Assembly (NCBI GenBank): GCA_046292345.1
Contig: JBKBRC010000008.1
Span: 1 to 64,000 of the forward strand
From: JBKBRC01 sp046292345
Lineage (GTDB): Bacteria; Bacteroidota; Rhodothermia; Rhodothermales; Rubricoccaceae
DNA: 64,000 bases
Direction of reading: 5' to 3'
Part shown: positions 49,918-58,627 of the stretch, piece after piece
Layout of the letters: each line of letters opens with the position of its first letter
How positions within the stretch are numbered: the stretch's first letter is position 1
Translations under genes and position numbers: made by a program
The notes under the pieces: model-generated
What the model was told of the DNA's origin: nothing
What the model saw: only the letters and a program-made list of their open reading frames with translations
Databases searched by the model: none

Positions 49918-51327
49918 ATGAACATCGCAGTTGTCGGCACCGGCTATGTGGGACTCGTCTCCGGCGTGTGCTTTGCCGAAATGGGCAACGACGTCACGTG
50001 CGTCGACATCGACGCCTCGAAGGTGGACAGCCTCCGCGAGGGCCGCCTGACCATCTACGAGCCCGGCCTCGAGGTCTACTTCGACCGCGGCCGCCGCGAG
50101 GGACGCCTCCACTTCACGACCAACCTCGCCGAGGCCCTCGAGCCCGCCGAGGCCGTCTTCCTCGCGCTCCCGACACCGCCCGGCGAGGACGGCTCGGCTG
50201 ACCTGTCGTACGTCATGGGCGTGGCCGACGAGATCGGGCAGCTGCTCGCGGCCCATCCGGACTGGGGCTACAAGGTGCTCGTCGACAAGAGCACCGTGCC
50301 CGTGGGGACGGCGCGGCGCGTCACGGCCGCCGTGGAGGCGCATGGCCTCGTGGCCGGCGAGCACTTCGACGTCGTCTCGAACCCCGAATTCCTTCGCGAG
50401 GGTGTAGCCGTCGAGGACTTCATGAAGCCCGAGCGCGTCGTCGTCGGCACCGGCTCGGCGCGCGCGGCCGACCTGATGACGCGCCTCTACGAGCCGTTCG
50501 TGCGCTCGGGCAACCCCATCATCGTGATGGACGAGGAGAGCGCCGAGATGACCAAGTACGCCGCCAACGCGCTCCTGGCCACCAAGATCACGTTCATGAA
50601 CGAGATCGCCAACCTGTGCGAGCGCGTCGGCGCGGACGTGGACAAGGTGCGCCGCGGCATCGGCACCGACAGCCGCATCGGGCCCAAGTTCCTCTACGCC
50701 GGCATCGGCTTCGGCGGCTCGTGCTTCCCCAAAGACGTGCAGGCGCTGCACCGCACCGCGCAGCAGAACAACTACGACTTCAAGATCCTCGAGGCCGTGC
50801 TCGCGGTCAACGAAAAGCAGAAGACCGTCCTCGTGCCGCGCGTCGTGGAGGCCCTTGGCGACGAGCGCGGCCGCCTCGACGGCCGCCGCATCGCCCTCTG
50901 GGGGCTCGCCTTCAAGCCGCACACCGACGACGTGCGCGAGGCGCCGGCGCACGTGCTCATCCGCGAGTTCGTCGCGCGCGGGGCCGAGGTCGTCGCCTTC
51001 GACCCCGAGGCCATCGAGACGACCAAGGCCGCCTTCGAGCGCGCGCCGCTCGAGGGCGACGGCTCGCTCCGCTACGCGGCCAACGTCTACGAGGCCGCCG
51101 AAGGCGCCGACGCGCTCGTGATCGCGACCGAGTGGCCAGAGTTTCGCCGCCCGGACCTTGCGCGCATCCGCGCCTCGATGGCCCTCCCCGAGAGCGGCGC
51201 GCCCTTCGTCTTCGATGGGCGCAACCTCTACGCCGCCGAGCGCATGGCCGAGGCCGGCTTCGACTACCACTCGATCGGGCGGCCGTACGTGGCGCCGGCC
51301 GTGCCGAGCGAGCAGGCCGAGGCCTGA
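49918..51327 (+). CDS. ugd: UDP-glucose/UDP-sugar 6-dehydrogenase
   Basis: The 469-residue enzyme oxidises UDP-glucose to UDP-glucuronate with two NAD+. It has NIAVVGTGYVGLVSGVCFAEMG, PTPPGEDGSADLSYV, STVPVGTARRV, SNPEFLREGVAVEDF, the catalytic cysteine in FGGSCFPKDV and a C-terminal FKPHTDDVREAPA. Its position before a UDP-glucuronate decarboxylase suits UDP-xylose synthesis. Use on UDP-GlcNAc for the WbpB/E/D-like genes downstream is possible but not shown. The last codons are tandemly triplicated. Confidence 0.95.
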   Translation: MNIAVVGTGYVGLVSGVCFAEMGNDVTCVDIDASKVDSLREGRLTIYEPGLEVYFDRGRREGRLHFTTNLAEALEPAEAVFLALPTPPGEDGSADLSYVMGVADEIGQLLAAHPDWGYKVLVDKSTVPVGTARRVTAAVEAHGLVAGEHFDVVSNPEFLREGVAVEDFMKPERVVVGTGSARAADLMTRLYEPFVRSGNPIIVMDEESAEMTKYAANALLATKITFMNEIANLCERVGADVDKVRRGIGTDSRIGPKFLYAGIGFGGSCFPKDVQALHRTAQQNNYDFKILEAVLAVNEKQKTVLVPRVVEALGDERGRLDGRRIALWGLAFKPHTDDVREAPAHVLIREFVARGAEVVAFDPEAIETTKAAFERAPLEGDGSLRYAANVYEAAEGADALVIATEWPEFRRPDLARIRASMALPESGAPFVFDGRNLYAAERMAEAGFDYHSIGRPYVAPAVPSEQAEA

Positions 51328-51375
51328 ACTCCCGGGCCGAGGCCTGAACTCCCGGGCCGAGGCCTGAACTCCCGG
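51316..51375 (+). repeat. 20-bp x3 tandem repeat spanning the ugd stop codon
   Basis: Three perfect copies of GGCCGAGGCCTGAACTCCCG. TGA occurs at 51325 (the ugd stop), 51345 and 51365, one in each frame. Each copy also has CCCGGG at its end. Confidence 0.95.
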
Positions 51376-51434
51376 GCGGGCCGGAGCACGAGGCGCCGGC
51401 CCGCTCCCTTTCCTCCCCCCTGACGCTGCCCCCG

Positions 51435-52391
51435 ATGCCCCGCACGCTCATCACCGGCGGCGCCGGTTTCCTCGGCTCGCACCTGTGCGAGCGCATGCTC
51501 GCCGAGGGCCACGAGGTCGTCTGCATGGACAACCTCATCACCGGCAACCCGGACAACATCGCGCACCTGATCGGCAACCCCGCCTTCCGGTTCATTCGCC
51601 ACGACGTGACTAACTACATCTACGTCGAGGGCGCGCTGGACTACATCCTGCACTTCGCGAGCCCGGCCTCGCCGATCGACTACCTCAAGCTGCCCATCCA
51701 GACGCTCAAGGTGGGCGCGCACGGCACGCACAACTGCCTCGGGCTGGCCAAGGCCAAAGGCGCGCGCTTCCTGCTCGCCTCCACGTCCGAGGTCTACGGT
51801 GACCCGCTGCTGCACCCGCAGCCGGAGTCTTACTGGGGCAACGTCAACCCGGTCGGTCTGCGCGGCGTCTACGACGAGGCCAAGCGCTTCGCCGAGGCCA
51901 TCACGATGGCCTACCACCGCTACCACGGCGTCGAGACGCGCATCGTGCGCATCTTCAACACCTACGGCCCACGCATGCGCCTCGACGACGGGCGCGCGCT
52001 GCCGGCCTTCATGGGACAGGCGCTCCGCGGCGAGCCCATCACGGTCTTCGGGGACGGCAGCCAGACGCGCTCGTTCCAGTACGTGGACGACCTCGTGGAG
52101 GGCATCTATCGCCTGCTCCTCTCCGACACGCCCGAGCCGGTCAACATCGGCAACCCGGACGAGATATCGATCGGCGACTTTGCCGAGGAAATCCGTGCCC
52201 TGACGGGCACCGAGAGCCCGGTGGTCTACGAACCCCTCCCGGCCGATGACCCGAAGGTGCGCCGGCCCGACATCGCGCGCGCCCGCGAGGTGCTCGGCTG
52301 GGAGCCGCGCGTCAGCCGCGCCGAGGGCCTGCGCCGCACGCTCGAGTACTTCCGCGAGCGCGTGCCCGTGCAGGCGTCTTCGGCCGGCTGA
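51435..52391 (+). CDS. UDP-glucuronate decarboxylase (UDP-xylose synthase)
   Basis: The 318-residue extended SDR has LITGGAGFLGSHL, DNLITG, HFASPASPIDYLKLPIQT, STSEVYGDP and the active site Y146xxxK150 in YDEAKRFAEA. The block NTYGPRMRLDDGRALPAF is characteristic of UXS enzymes and argues against dTDP-glucose 4,6-dehydratase. It converts UDP-glucuronate from Ugd into UDP-xylose. It lies 107 bp after ugd on the same strand. Confidence 0.92.
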   Translation: MPRTLITGGAGFLGSHLCERMLAEGHEVVCMDNLITGNPDNIAHLIGNPAFRFIRHDVTNYIYVEGALDYILHFASPASPIDYLKLPIQTLKVGAHGTHNCLGLAKAKGARFLLASTSEVYGDPLLHPQPESYWGNVNPVGLRGVYDEAKRFAEAITMAYHRYHGVETRIVRIFNTYGPRMRLDDGRALPAFMGQALRGEPITVFGDGSQTRSFQYVDDLVEGIYRLLLSDTPEPVNIGNPDEISIGDFAEEIRALTGTESPVVYEPLPADDPKVRRPDIARAREVLGWEPRVSRAEGLRRTLEYFRERVPVQASSAG

Positions 52392-52437
52392 GCGCCCGGC
52401 GCGCGGCGGCTCCGAAGTAGCGGGGCCTGGCGGGCGG

Positions 52438-52444
52438 TAGCTTG
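52438..52444 (+). promoter_or_regulatory. Candidate -7 element for the rml operon (TAGCTTG)
   Basis: TAGCTTG lies 53 bp before the rmlA GTG in the context GCGGTAGCTTGCCG. Confidence 0.55.
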
Positions 52445-52496
52445 CCGGGCCCCGCGCCGTTTCTTCTGTGCTCTGCCCCGCGGCTCTTCGCTCCTC

Positions 52497-53405
52497 GTGA
52501 AAGGCATTCTCCTCGCCGGCGGCTCCGGCACGCGCCTGCACCCGATGACGCTCGCCGTCAGCAAGCAGCTCGTGCCGGTTTTCGACAAGCCGATGATCTA
52601 CTACCCGCTCAGCACGCTCATGCTGGCGGGCATCCGCGACTTCCTGCTCGTCTCGACGCCCCACGACCTGCCGCACTTCGAGCGTCTGCTCGGCGACGGC
52701 GCTCGGTGGGGGCTCTCGGTGCGGTACGCTGCGCAGCCCGTGCCGGGCGGCATCGCGCAGGCGCTCACGATCGGGGCCGGCTTCGCGGAGGGCGGCCCGG
52801 TGGCGCTTATCCTCGGCGACAACATCTTCTACGGTCAGGGCCTCTCGGAGACGCTCCAGCGCGCCGCGCGCACGACCGCAGCCGAGGGCGGCGCGACCGT
52901 CTTCGGCTACCGAGTCGCCGATCCTGAGCGCTACGGCGTCGTCTCGTTCGGGCCGGACGGGCGCGCCGAAGACATTGAGGAGAAGCCGGCCCGCCCGCGC
53001 TCGAACGTCGCCGTGACGGGCCTGTACTTCTACGACGCCGGGGCGCCCGCCATCGCGGCCGGCCTCGAGCCCTCCTCGCGCGGCGAGCTCGAGATCACCG
53101 ACGTCAACCGGGCCTACCTGGCCGCGGGGCGGCTGCGCGTCGAGCGGCTCGGGCGTGGCACAGCCTGGCTCGACACGGGCACGCCGCGCGCGCTGCTCGA
53201 GGCGTCCAACTTCGTCGAGGTCGTCGAGAGCCGGCAGGGGCTCAAGGTGGCCTGCCCCGAGGAGGTCGCCTATCGGATGGGCTACATCGACGCCGAGGGG
53301 CTGGCCGCGTGCGCCGCGGCGCTCGCGCGGAGCGACTACGGGCGCTACCTCGCGCGCCTGCTCGCCGAGGAAGCCGGCCCCGAGGCTGAGCCGCCGGCGC
53401 GATGA
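52497..53405 (+). CDS. rmlA: Glucose-1-phosphate thymidylyltransferase
   Basis: The 302-residue enzyme makes dTDP-glucose, the first step to dTDP-rhamnose. GILLAGGSGTRLHPMT, SKQLVPVFDKPMIYYPLS, LGDNIFYG, EEKPARPRSN and GRGTAWLDTGTP are typical, and the length is that of RmlA. It starts with GTG at 52497. Its stop overlaps the rmlC ATG (ATGA), so translation is coupled. Confidence 0.95.
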   Translation: MKGILLAGGSGTRLHPMTLAVSKQLVPVFDKPMIYYPLSTLMLAGIRDFLLVSTPHDLPHFERLLGDGARWGLSVRYAAQPVPGGIAQALTIGAGFAEGGPVALILGDNIFYGQGLSETLQRAARTTAAEGGATVFGYRVADPERYGVVSFGPDGRAEDIEEKPARPRSNVAVTGLYFYDAGAPAIAAGLEPSSRGELEITDVNRAYLAAGRLRVERLGRGTAWLDTGTPRALLEASNFVEVVESRQGLKVACPEEVAYRMGYIDAEGLAACAAALARSDYGRYLARLLAEEAGPEAEPPAR

Positions 53406-53965
53406 CCGTGACCGAGCTAGCCCTGCCGGGCCTACGGCTCGTCGAGCCGGTCGTGCACGGCGACGCGCGCGGCTTCTTCGTCGAGCGCTACCACGTGGCC
53501 CGCTACGCCTCGGCCGGCATCCCCGAGCCGGGCGCGGCATTCGTGCAGGACAACCACTCGCGCTCGCGGCAGGGCACGCTCCGCGGGCTCCACTTCCAGC
53601 GCCGGCACCCGCAGGGCAAGCTGATCGAGGTGCTCGCCGGGCGCGTCTACGACGTCGTGGTAGACGTGCGCGCGGGCTCGCCCACGTTCGGACGCTGGCT
53701 CGCGCTCACGCTCGACGCCGAGCAGCACCGGCAGCTCTACGTCCCGCCCGGCTACGCGCACGGGTTCTGCGTCCTCTCGGACACGGCCGACTTCCTCTAC
53801 AAATGCACCGAGGTCTACCGGGCCGACGACGAGGGGGGCATCCGCTGGGACGACCCCACGCTCGGAATCCCGTGGCCGCTCGAGGCGCCGCTCGTGTCGG
53901 ACAAGGACGCACGCCTGCCGCGGCTCCGAGATCTCAGGCCGGCGGATCTGCCGGGCGCGCCGTGA
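53402..53965 (+). CDS. rmlC: dTDP-4-dehydrorhamnose 3,5-epimerase
   Basis: The 187-residue cupin epimerase acts third in dTDP-rhamnose synthesis. It has RGFFVERY, FVQDNHSRS, TLRGLHFQ (active-site His), GRVYDVVVDVR, PPGYAHGFCVLSD and KCTEVY. It overlaps rmlA upstream and rmlD downstream by four bases each. Confidence 0.95.
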   Translation: MTVTELALPGLRLVEPVVHGDARGFFVERYHVARYASAGIPEPGAAFVQDNHSRSRQGTLRGLHFQRRHPQGKLIEVLAGRVYDVVVDVRAGSPTFGRWLALTLDAEQHRQLYVPPGYAHGFCVLSDTADFLYKCTEVYRADDEGGIRWDDPTLGIPWPLEAPLVSDKDARLPRLRDLRPADLPGAP

Positions 53966-54858
53966 AGCTGCTCGTGACCGGAGCCGGCGGGCAAGTGGGG
54001 CGCGCGCTCGTGCGGGCGGCTCGCGCCGGGAACGTGCACGTCGTCGCGCTCGACCGGGCCAGTCTCGACGTGACACGCCCCATGCCGGTCGCGGCCGCGC
54101 TGCGCGCGCATGCGCCCGACGTCCTCGTCAACGCCGCCGCCTACACCGCCGTGGACCGCGCCGAGGCGGAGCCCGAGGCTGCCTTCGCCGCCAACCGGGA
54201 CGGCCCCGACGTACTCGCGCGCGCCTGCGCGCGCGCCGGCATCCCCCTGCTCCACCTCTCGACCGATTACGTCTTCGACGGGCGCAAGGGCGCGCCGTAC
54301 GTGCCGGCGGACGCCGCTGCACCGCTCTCGGTCTACGGCGCGAGCAAGTGGGCTGGGGAGGAGGCCGTACGTGCCCATGCGCCGCAGCACCTGATCGTGC
54401 GCACGGCCTGGCTGTTCTCCGGCGAAGGGCGCAACTTCGTGCGTACGATCCTCCGGCTCGCGCGCGAGCGCGACACGCTGCGCGTCGTGGCGGACCAGGT
54501 GGGCCACCCCACGCCTGCCGACGCGCTCGCAGAAGGCCTGCTCGTGCTCGCGCGCCGAGCGGCGGCCGGCGATGCGCCCTGGGGCACGTACCACCTCGCG
54601 GGCACACCCGCCACGACGTGGCATGCCCTTGCTGAGACCGTGCTCGCCGAGGCCCGCCGGCACGCGCCGCTCGTCGCGCAAGCCGTCGAGCCGATCCGCA
54701 CGGCGGCGTACCCGGCGGCAGCGCGGCGGCCCATGCGGGTAGAACTGGACCAGCGCGCTACCGGAGAGGCTTTCGGCGTATCCCCGCCCGACTGGCGTGA
54801 AGGGGTGAGGCGAACTGTCTCGTATGTGATGAAACCGTCAGGATCGTCTGCCGGGTGA
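53962..54858 (+). CDS. rmlD: dTDP-4-dehydrorhamnose reductase
   Basis: The 298-residue SDR reduces the last intermediate to dTDP-L-rhamnose. It has LLVTGAGGQVGRAL, NAAAYTAVDRAE, HLSTDYVFDG, the active site YGASKWAGE and RTAWLFSG. It begins with GTG overlapping the rmlC stop (GTGA). The operon is rmlA-C-D; rmlB, the dTDP-glucose 4,6-dehydratase gene, is not here and must be encoded elsewhere. Confidence 0.95.
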   Translation: MKLLVTGAGGQVGRALVRAARAGNVHVVALDRASLDVTRPMPVAAALRAHAPDVLVNAAAYTAVDRAEAEPEAAFAANRDGPDVLARACARAGIPLLHLSTDYVFDGRKGAPYVPADAAAPLSVYGASKWAGEEAVRAHAPQHLIVRTAWLFSGEGRNFVRTILRLARERDTLRVVADQVGHPTPADALAEGLLVLARRAAAGDAPWGTYHLAGTPATTWHALAETVLAEARRHAPLVAQAVEPIRTAAYPAAARRPMRVELDQRATGEAFGVSPPDWREGVRRTVSYVMKPSGSSAG

Positions 54859-55049
54859 GACGCGGCGCGTCTACCCTGCGGCCAGGCGGGTGCGGAAGCA
54901 CCATCTCGCGTGTCTGTCCGCCCGGATGCGTTCTGTGGCACGGAGGTCTCGCGGAGGCCGGTTTGTGCTAGACACGCACCGAGCGTGCGCCAAAGCGCTC
55001 GAACCCGCCGCTCCCGGGGCCGTTATGGGGGGCGACATCCCTTCTACAT

Positions 55050-56318
55050 ATGCCTTTTCTCGTACTTCTTCTGGGCTTCCTGCTCAGCGCAGGACTCGTG
55101 CTGCTGCTCATGCCGCACGTCCGGCGCTTCGCGCTGCGCATGGACCTCGTAGACCGGCCCGATGGGGTGCGCAAACTGCACAGGGAGCCGGTTCCGTGCA
55201 TCGGGGGGCTGGCCATCGCCGGCGCGTTTTTCGTCGGTGCGGCGGTGATGACGCTCGCCTGGATCGAGCTCCCCGCGCATCTGGTGGCCATGCTCACGCC
55301 GCCGCCCATCCTCGTCGTGCTCGGGGCGCTGCTGATCACCGCAGTTGGCTTCGCCGATGATATTTTAGACCTTTCGTTCCGCCGCAAGTTCGCCGCGCAA
55401 CTGGCAGCGACGGGTCTGGCCGTCGCGGGTGGCTATCGCATCACGGTGTTCGACGCGGCGCTGGGCGAGGGCACGCTCGCGCTGGCCGTCTCGTTTGCGC
55501 TCACGGTCGTGTGGATGGTAGGCGTTATGAACGCCGTCAACCTGATCGACGGGGCTGACGGCCTAGCAGCGGGCGTCGTCGCGGTGGCCATGATTGGGCT
55601 GGCCGCTGTGCATGCCGCCGCGGGCGACATCGCCGCGCTCGTGCTGCCGGTGGCGCTCGTAGGGGCGCTCGTCGGCTTCCTGCGCTTCAACTGGAATCCG
55701 GCCTCGGTCTTCATGGGGGATGCGGGTAGCCTGCTACTCGGCTACGTCATGGGCGCCTACGCGCTACGCGGCACCGCGCACGCCGATCCTGTGCTGGCGC
55801 TCGTGATTCCGGCCGTCGTGATGGGGGTGCCGGTGCTCGACACGCTGCTCTCCATCATCCGCCGGCGTCTTACGGGCCGCCCCCTCTTCGCCGCCGACCG
55901 AGACCACATCCACCATCGCCTGATCGCGCGGACCGGCTCGGTGCGGCGCTCGGTGAGCCTGCTGATCGGGCTCGGCGTGTTCTTCGCCGTCGGCGCGCTG
56001 GCGATGGTGAACGCGCCGCGCGAGGCGGCCTACGGCATCTTCCTCGGCGGAACGGCGCTCGTATACCTGTTCCTGCGTCTGAACGGCGCGCTGCCCACGC
56101 TCCGCGACTCGGCGCAGCTGGTGCGCCGGCGGGCGGCGCTGCGTCGCGCGCTGCGCCTCAAGGATCTCGCGGCGACGCGGGTCCCGGCATCGGTGCCCGT
56201 GCCGGCATCAGTGCCCGTGCCGGGCGTGCGCGCGTTCGAGTCTTCCGGAGACGGCACGCCGCTCTCAGGCCGCGGCGTGCGCATCGAGGTCCACTCGCCG
56301 GCCGCCGCGGGCGAGTGA
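55050..56318 (+). CDS. Undecaprenyl-phosphate sugar-1-phosphate transferase (WecA/TagO type)
   Basis: The 422-residue integral membrane protein has about eleven helices and all family motifs: VGFADDILDL (DDxxD), NAVNLIDGADGLA, FNWNPASVFMGDAGS and DRDHIHHRL. It starts lipid-linked glycan assembly by moving HexNAc-1-P from UDP-HexNAc to undecaprenyl phosphate. The cytosolic tail is long, with a VPVPAS tandem repeat (18-bp units at about 56174-56222), and extends into the neighbouring convergent gene by 54 bp. Confidence 0.93.
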   Translation: MPFLVLLLGFLLSAGLVLLLMPHVRRFALRMDLVDRPDGVRKLHREPVPCIGGLAIAGAFFVGAAVMTLAWIELPAHLVAMLTPPPILVVLGALLITAVGFADDILDLSFRRKFAAQLAATGLAVAGGYRITVFDAALGEGTLALAVSFALTVVWMVGVMNAVNLIDGADGLAAGVVAVAMIGLAAVHAAAGDIAALVLPVALVGALVGFLRFNWNPASVFMGDAGSLLLGYVMGAYALRGTAHADPVLALVIPAVVMGVPVLDTLLSIIRRRLTGRPLFAADRDHIHHRLIARTGSVRRSVSLLIGLGVFFAVGALAMVNAPREAAYGIFLGGTALVYLFLRLNGALPTLRDSAQLVRRRAALRRALRLKDLAATRVPASVPVPASVPVPGVRAFESSGDGTPLSGRGVRIEVHSPAAAGE

Positions 56319-57353
56319 GTGCCGGGCGGCCTCGAGCAGGCGTACCACGGCGAGCCCGTCGTGCCCGTCGGTGCGGGGCGCGCGTTGCTGGCGCACCGAG
56401 GCGACGAACTCGGCGCACTCGAGGCGCAGCGGCTCCGCTGCGTCTACGCGGGGAATCACGATGTCTCCCGAGCGCACGCTGACGGCGCCTGCGAACGATG
56501 CGAAGCCGGCCTCCGGGAGCACGCCGTCCGTGGCCCCCGGGACCTCGACGGCCTTGTCGTAGACGCGCACTTTCTCGGCCGGCTCCATGTCGTCGACGAC
56601 GGCCATGCGGCGGCTGCCGACGACGGTCACGCGCCGGACTTTGTGCGGATCGAGCCAGCTTGCGTGCAGATGCGCGAGCTGGCCGCCAGCGTAGTAGACT
56701 GTCGCGAAGACGACATCGTGCACGCCAGGGCGGAGGAACGCCTGCCCGTGCGCTGCGACCGCGACGGGCGCGCTCGGGATGAGCGCGCGGGCCACCGCCA
56801 GGTCGTGCGGCGCGAGGCTGTCGAACGCACTCTCCTCGGCCCGCACGATGCCGAGGTTGACGCGAGTCGCATAGAGGTAGCGGATTTCGCCCAACTCGCC
56901 TGCGGCTGCGAGCGTCTCCACGTGCCGGAAGGCAGGATGGTAGCGCAGCAGATGCCCTACCATCAGGCGGAGGTGGTGCGCGTCGGCGAGCGCCACGAGG
57001 TGCTCGGCTTCGGCCGTAGTCTGCGCCATCGGCTTCTCGACGAAGACGTGCTTGCCAGCGCGGAGCGCGGCCTCGGCATGGCGAGCGTGCGAGGGCGTTT
57101 CCGTAGCGATGGCCACAGCCTCCACGCGCGGGTCGGCGAGCAGAGCGTCGGCGGAAGAGTAGGCCCGTGCGTCCGGGCACGTTGCCGAGGCGGCTGCGAG
57201 GGCCTCTGCGCGCGTGTCGCACACGGCTACCACGTCGGCCTCTGGTAGGCCGGCGAAGGCGCGCAGCAGGTTGCGTCCCCAGTAGCCGACGCCGATCTGT
57301 CCGATGCGCAGCGGCCCGGCGGCATGAGGTGCGGAGGTCAGAGGCGCGCTCAT
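56265..57353 (-). CDS. Gfo/Idh/MocA oxidoreductase (WlbA/WbpB-like)
   Basis: The 362-residue NAD-dependent oxidoreductase has GQIGVGYWGRNLLR (Rossmann, G20-G25 region), FVEKPMAQT (E106, K107, P108) and LGEIRYLYATRVNLGIVRAEES...APHDL. This last block is close to WlbA/WbpB, which oxidise the C3 of UDP-GlcNAcA. With the aminotransferase (ATGA overlap) and acetyltransferase genes upstream it could make UDP-2,3-diacetamido-uronic acid. Its 3' end overlaps the end of the convergent transferase gene by 54 bp. Confidence 0.87.
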   Translation of the reverse strand: MSAPLTSAPHAAGPLRIGQIGVGYWGRNLLRAFAGLPEADVVAVCDTRAEALAAASATCPDARAYSSADALLADPRVEAVAIATETPSHARHAEAALRAGKHVFVEKPMAQTTAEAEHLVALADAHHLRLMVGHLLRYHPAFRHVETLAAAGELGEIRYLYATRVNLGIVRAEESAFDSLAPHDLAVARALIPSAPVAVAAHGQAFLRPGVHDVVFATVYYAGGQLAHLHASWLDPHKVRRVTVVGSRRMAVVDDMEPAEKVRVYDKAVEVPGATDGVLPEAGFASFAGAVSVRSGDIVIPRVDAAEPLRLECAEFVASVRQQRAPRTDGHDGLAVVRLLEAARHSLARGGRRVDLDAHAAA

Positions 57354-58537
57354 TCGGCGAGGGCGGCCAGGCGCTCGCGGCTCTCGGCGCGCTCGCCCGC
57401 GAACGCGCGCACGGCGTCGGCGATACGGGCCACGTCGGAGGGGCGTAGTTCAGGGTGCATGGGCAGCGAAACGACTTCGCGGGCGGCCTGCTCGGTCTCG
57501 GGCAAGTCGCCCGGACCGAAGCCCGCCCCGGCGAAGGCCGGCATGACGTGGAGCGGCTCCGGGTAGTAGACCATCGTCGGGATGCCGTGCGCGCGGAGGT
57601 GCTCGCGGAGCGCGTCGCGGGCGTCGGGCGGCACGCGTAGCGTGTACTGGTGGAACACGTGGTGCGCACCGGCGAGGCGGGCCGGCCGCCGCGCGAACGC
57701 GCTGCCCTCGAGGCAGGCGTCGTAGAGGTTGGCCGCCGCGCGCCGAGCCGCGTTCCAGACGTGCAGGTGCGGCAGCTTGACCGAGAGGATCGCCGCTTGC
57801 AGCGCGTCCAGGCGGCTGTTGACGCCCACGCGGCGATGGTGGTACTTGGCCTCCGCGCCGTGGTTGGCGACGGCGCGCGCCTCGGCGAAGAGCGCGCGGT
57901 CTGCAGAGACGATCGCGCCGCCGTCGCCGTAGGCGCCGAGGTTCTTGGACGGATAGAACGAGAGACACCCCAGCGCGCCGAGCGTGGTGGCTGGCCGGCC
58001 CTGCCAGAGCGCTCCGATGGCCTGCGCGGCGTCCTCCACGAGGGGGATGCCGCGGGCGCTGCAGACGGCGCGCAGGGCGTCCATGTCAGCCACCTGGCCG
58101 TAGAGGTGCACCGGCACGACGGCCTTGGTACGCGCCGAGAGCGCCGCCGCGACTGCCTCTGGGCGCAGCATGAACGTCTCCGGGTCGATGTCTGCGAACA
58201 CGACGCGCGCGCCGAGCAGCGCCGCCGCCTCGGCCGTGGCGACGAACGTGAACGCCGACGTGACGACCTCGTCGCCGGGCCCGACGCCGAGAGCCATCAG
58301 CGCGATCTGGAGCGCGTCGGTGCCGTTGCCCACGCCAAGCGCGAACAGTTCACCCTCGACGGGCGGCGCCCCGGTCGCCGCGCCGGCGCTTGCGATCCAC
58401 GAAGCCAGTTCTTGCTCGAAAGCGGCCACGAACGGTCCGCGCACGAACGCGCCGCGCTCGAGCACGCGCGCGACGGCGGCCTCGAGCTGGGGGCGGAGCG
58501 ACGCGACCTGCGCGTGCAGGTCTACCATCTGGAGCAT
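57350..58537 (-). CDS. DegT/DnrJ/EryC1/StrS sugar aminotransferase (WbpE-like)
   Basis: The 395-residue PLP enzyme has GVGNGTDALQIAL (phosphate-binding), TSAFTFVATAEA, VEDAAQA (D169) and the PLP lysine K198 in SFYPSKNLGAYGDGG, and NSRLDALQAAIL. It adds an amino group to a keto-sugar nucleotide; after a WlbA-like oxidase the C3 position is likely. Its stop overlaps the oxidoreductase start. Two TAGCTTG elements lie upstream. The start may be Met1 or the Met three codons later. Confidence 0.91.
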   Translation of the reverse strand: MLQMVDLHAQVASLRPQLEAAVARVLERGAFVRGPFVAAFEQELASWIASAGAATGAPPVEGELFALGVGNGTDALQIALMALGVGPGDEVVTSAFTFVATAEAAALLGARVVFADIDPETFMLRPEAVAAALSARTKAVVPVHLYGQVADMDALRAVCSARGIPLVEDAAQAIGALWQGRPATTLGALGCLSFYPSKNLGAYGDGGAIVSADRALFAEARAVANHGAEAKYHHRRVGVNSRLDALQAAILSVKLPHLHVWNAARRAAANLYDACLEGSAFARRPARLAGAHHVFHQYTLRVPPDARDALREHLRAHGIPTMVYYPEPLHVMPAFAGAGFGPGDLPETEQAAREVVSLPMHPELRPSDVARIADAVRAFAGERAESRERLAALAE

Positions 58538-58571
58538 GCGATTACCGGAGGGCGGCAGGACAGGGCCCAGC

Positions 58572-58594
58572 CAAGCTAGTCTCGCTCCAAGCTA
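58572..58594 (-). promoter_or_regulatory. Two tandem TAGCTTG elements before the DegT aminotransferase
   Basis: On the minus strand TAGCTTG occurs at 58594-58588 and 58578-58572, 16 bp apart, 51 and 35 bp before the ATG. Either one or both may act as -7 elements; this doublet is unique in the window. Confidence 0.55.
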
Positions 58595-58627
58595 GACCCA
58601 CGCACGCGCGGTCGTCGGTACATCCGG

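Noticed and set aside
51435..52391. The SDR after ugd as the missing RmlB
   Set aside because: The GPRMRLDDGRALPAF block, the shorter length and the ugd neighbour fit UDP-glucuronate decarboxylase better.
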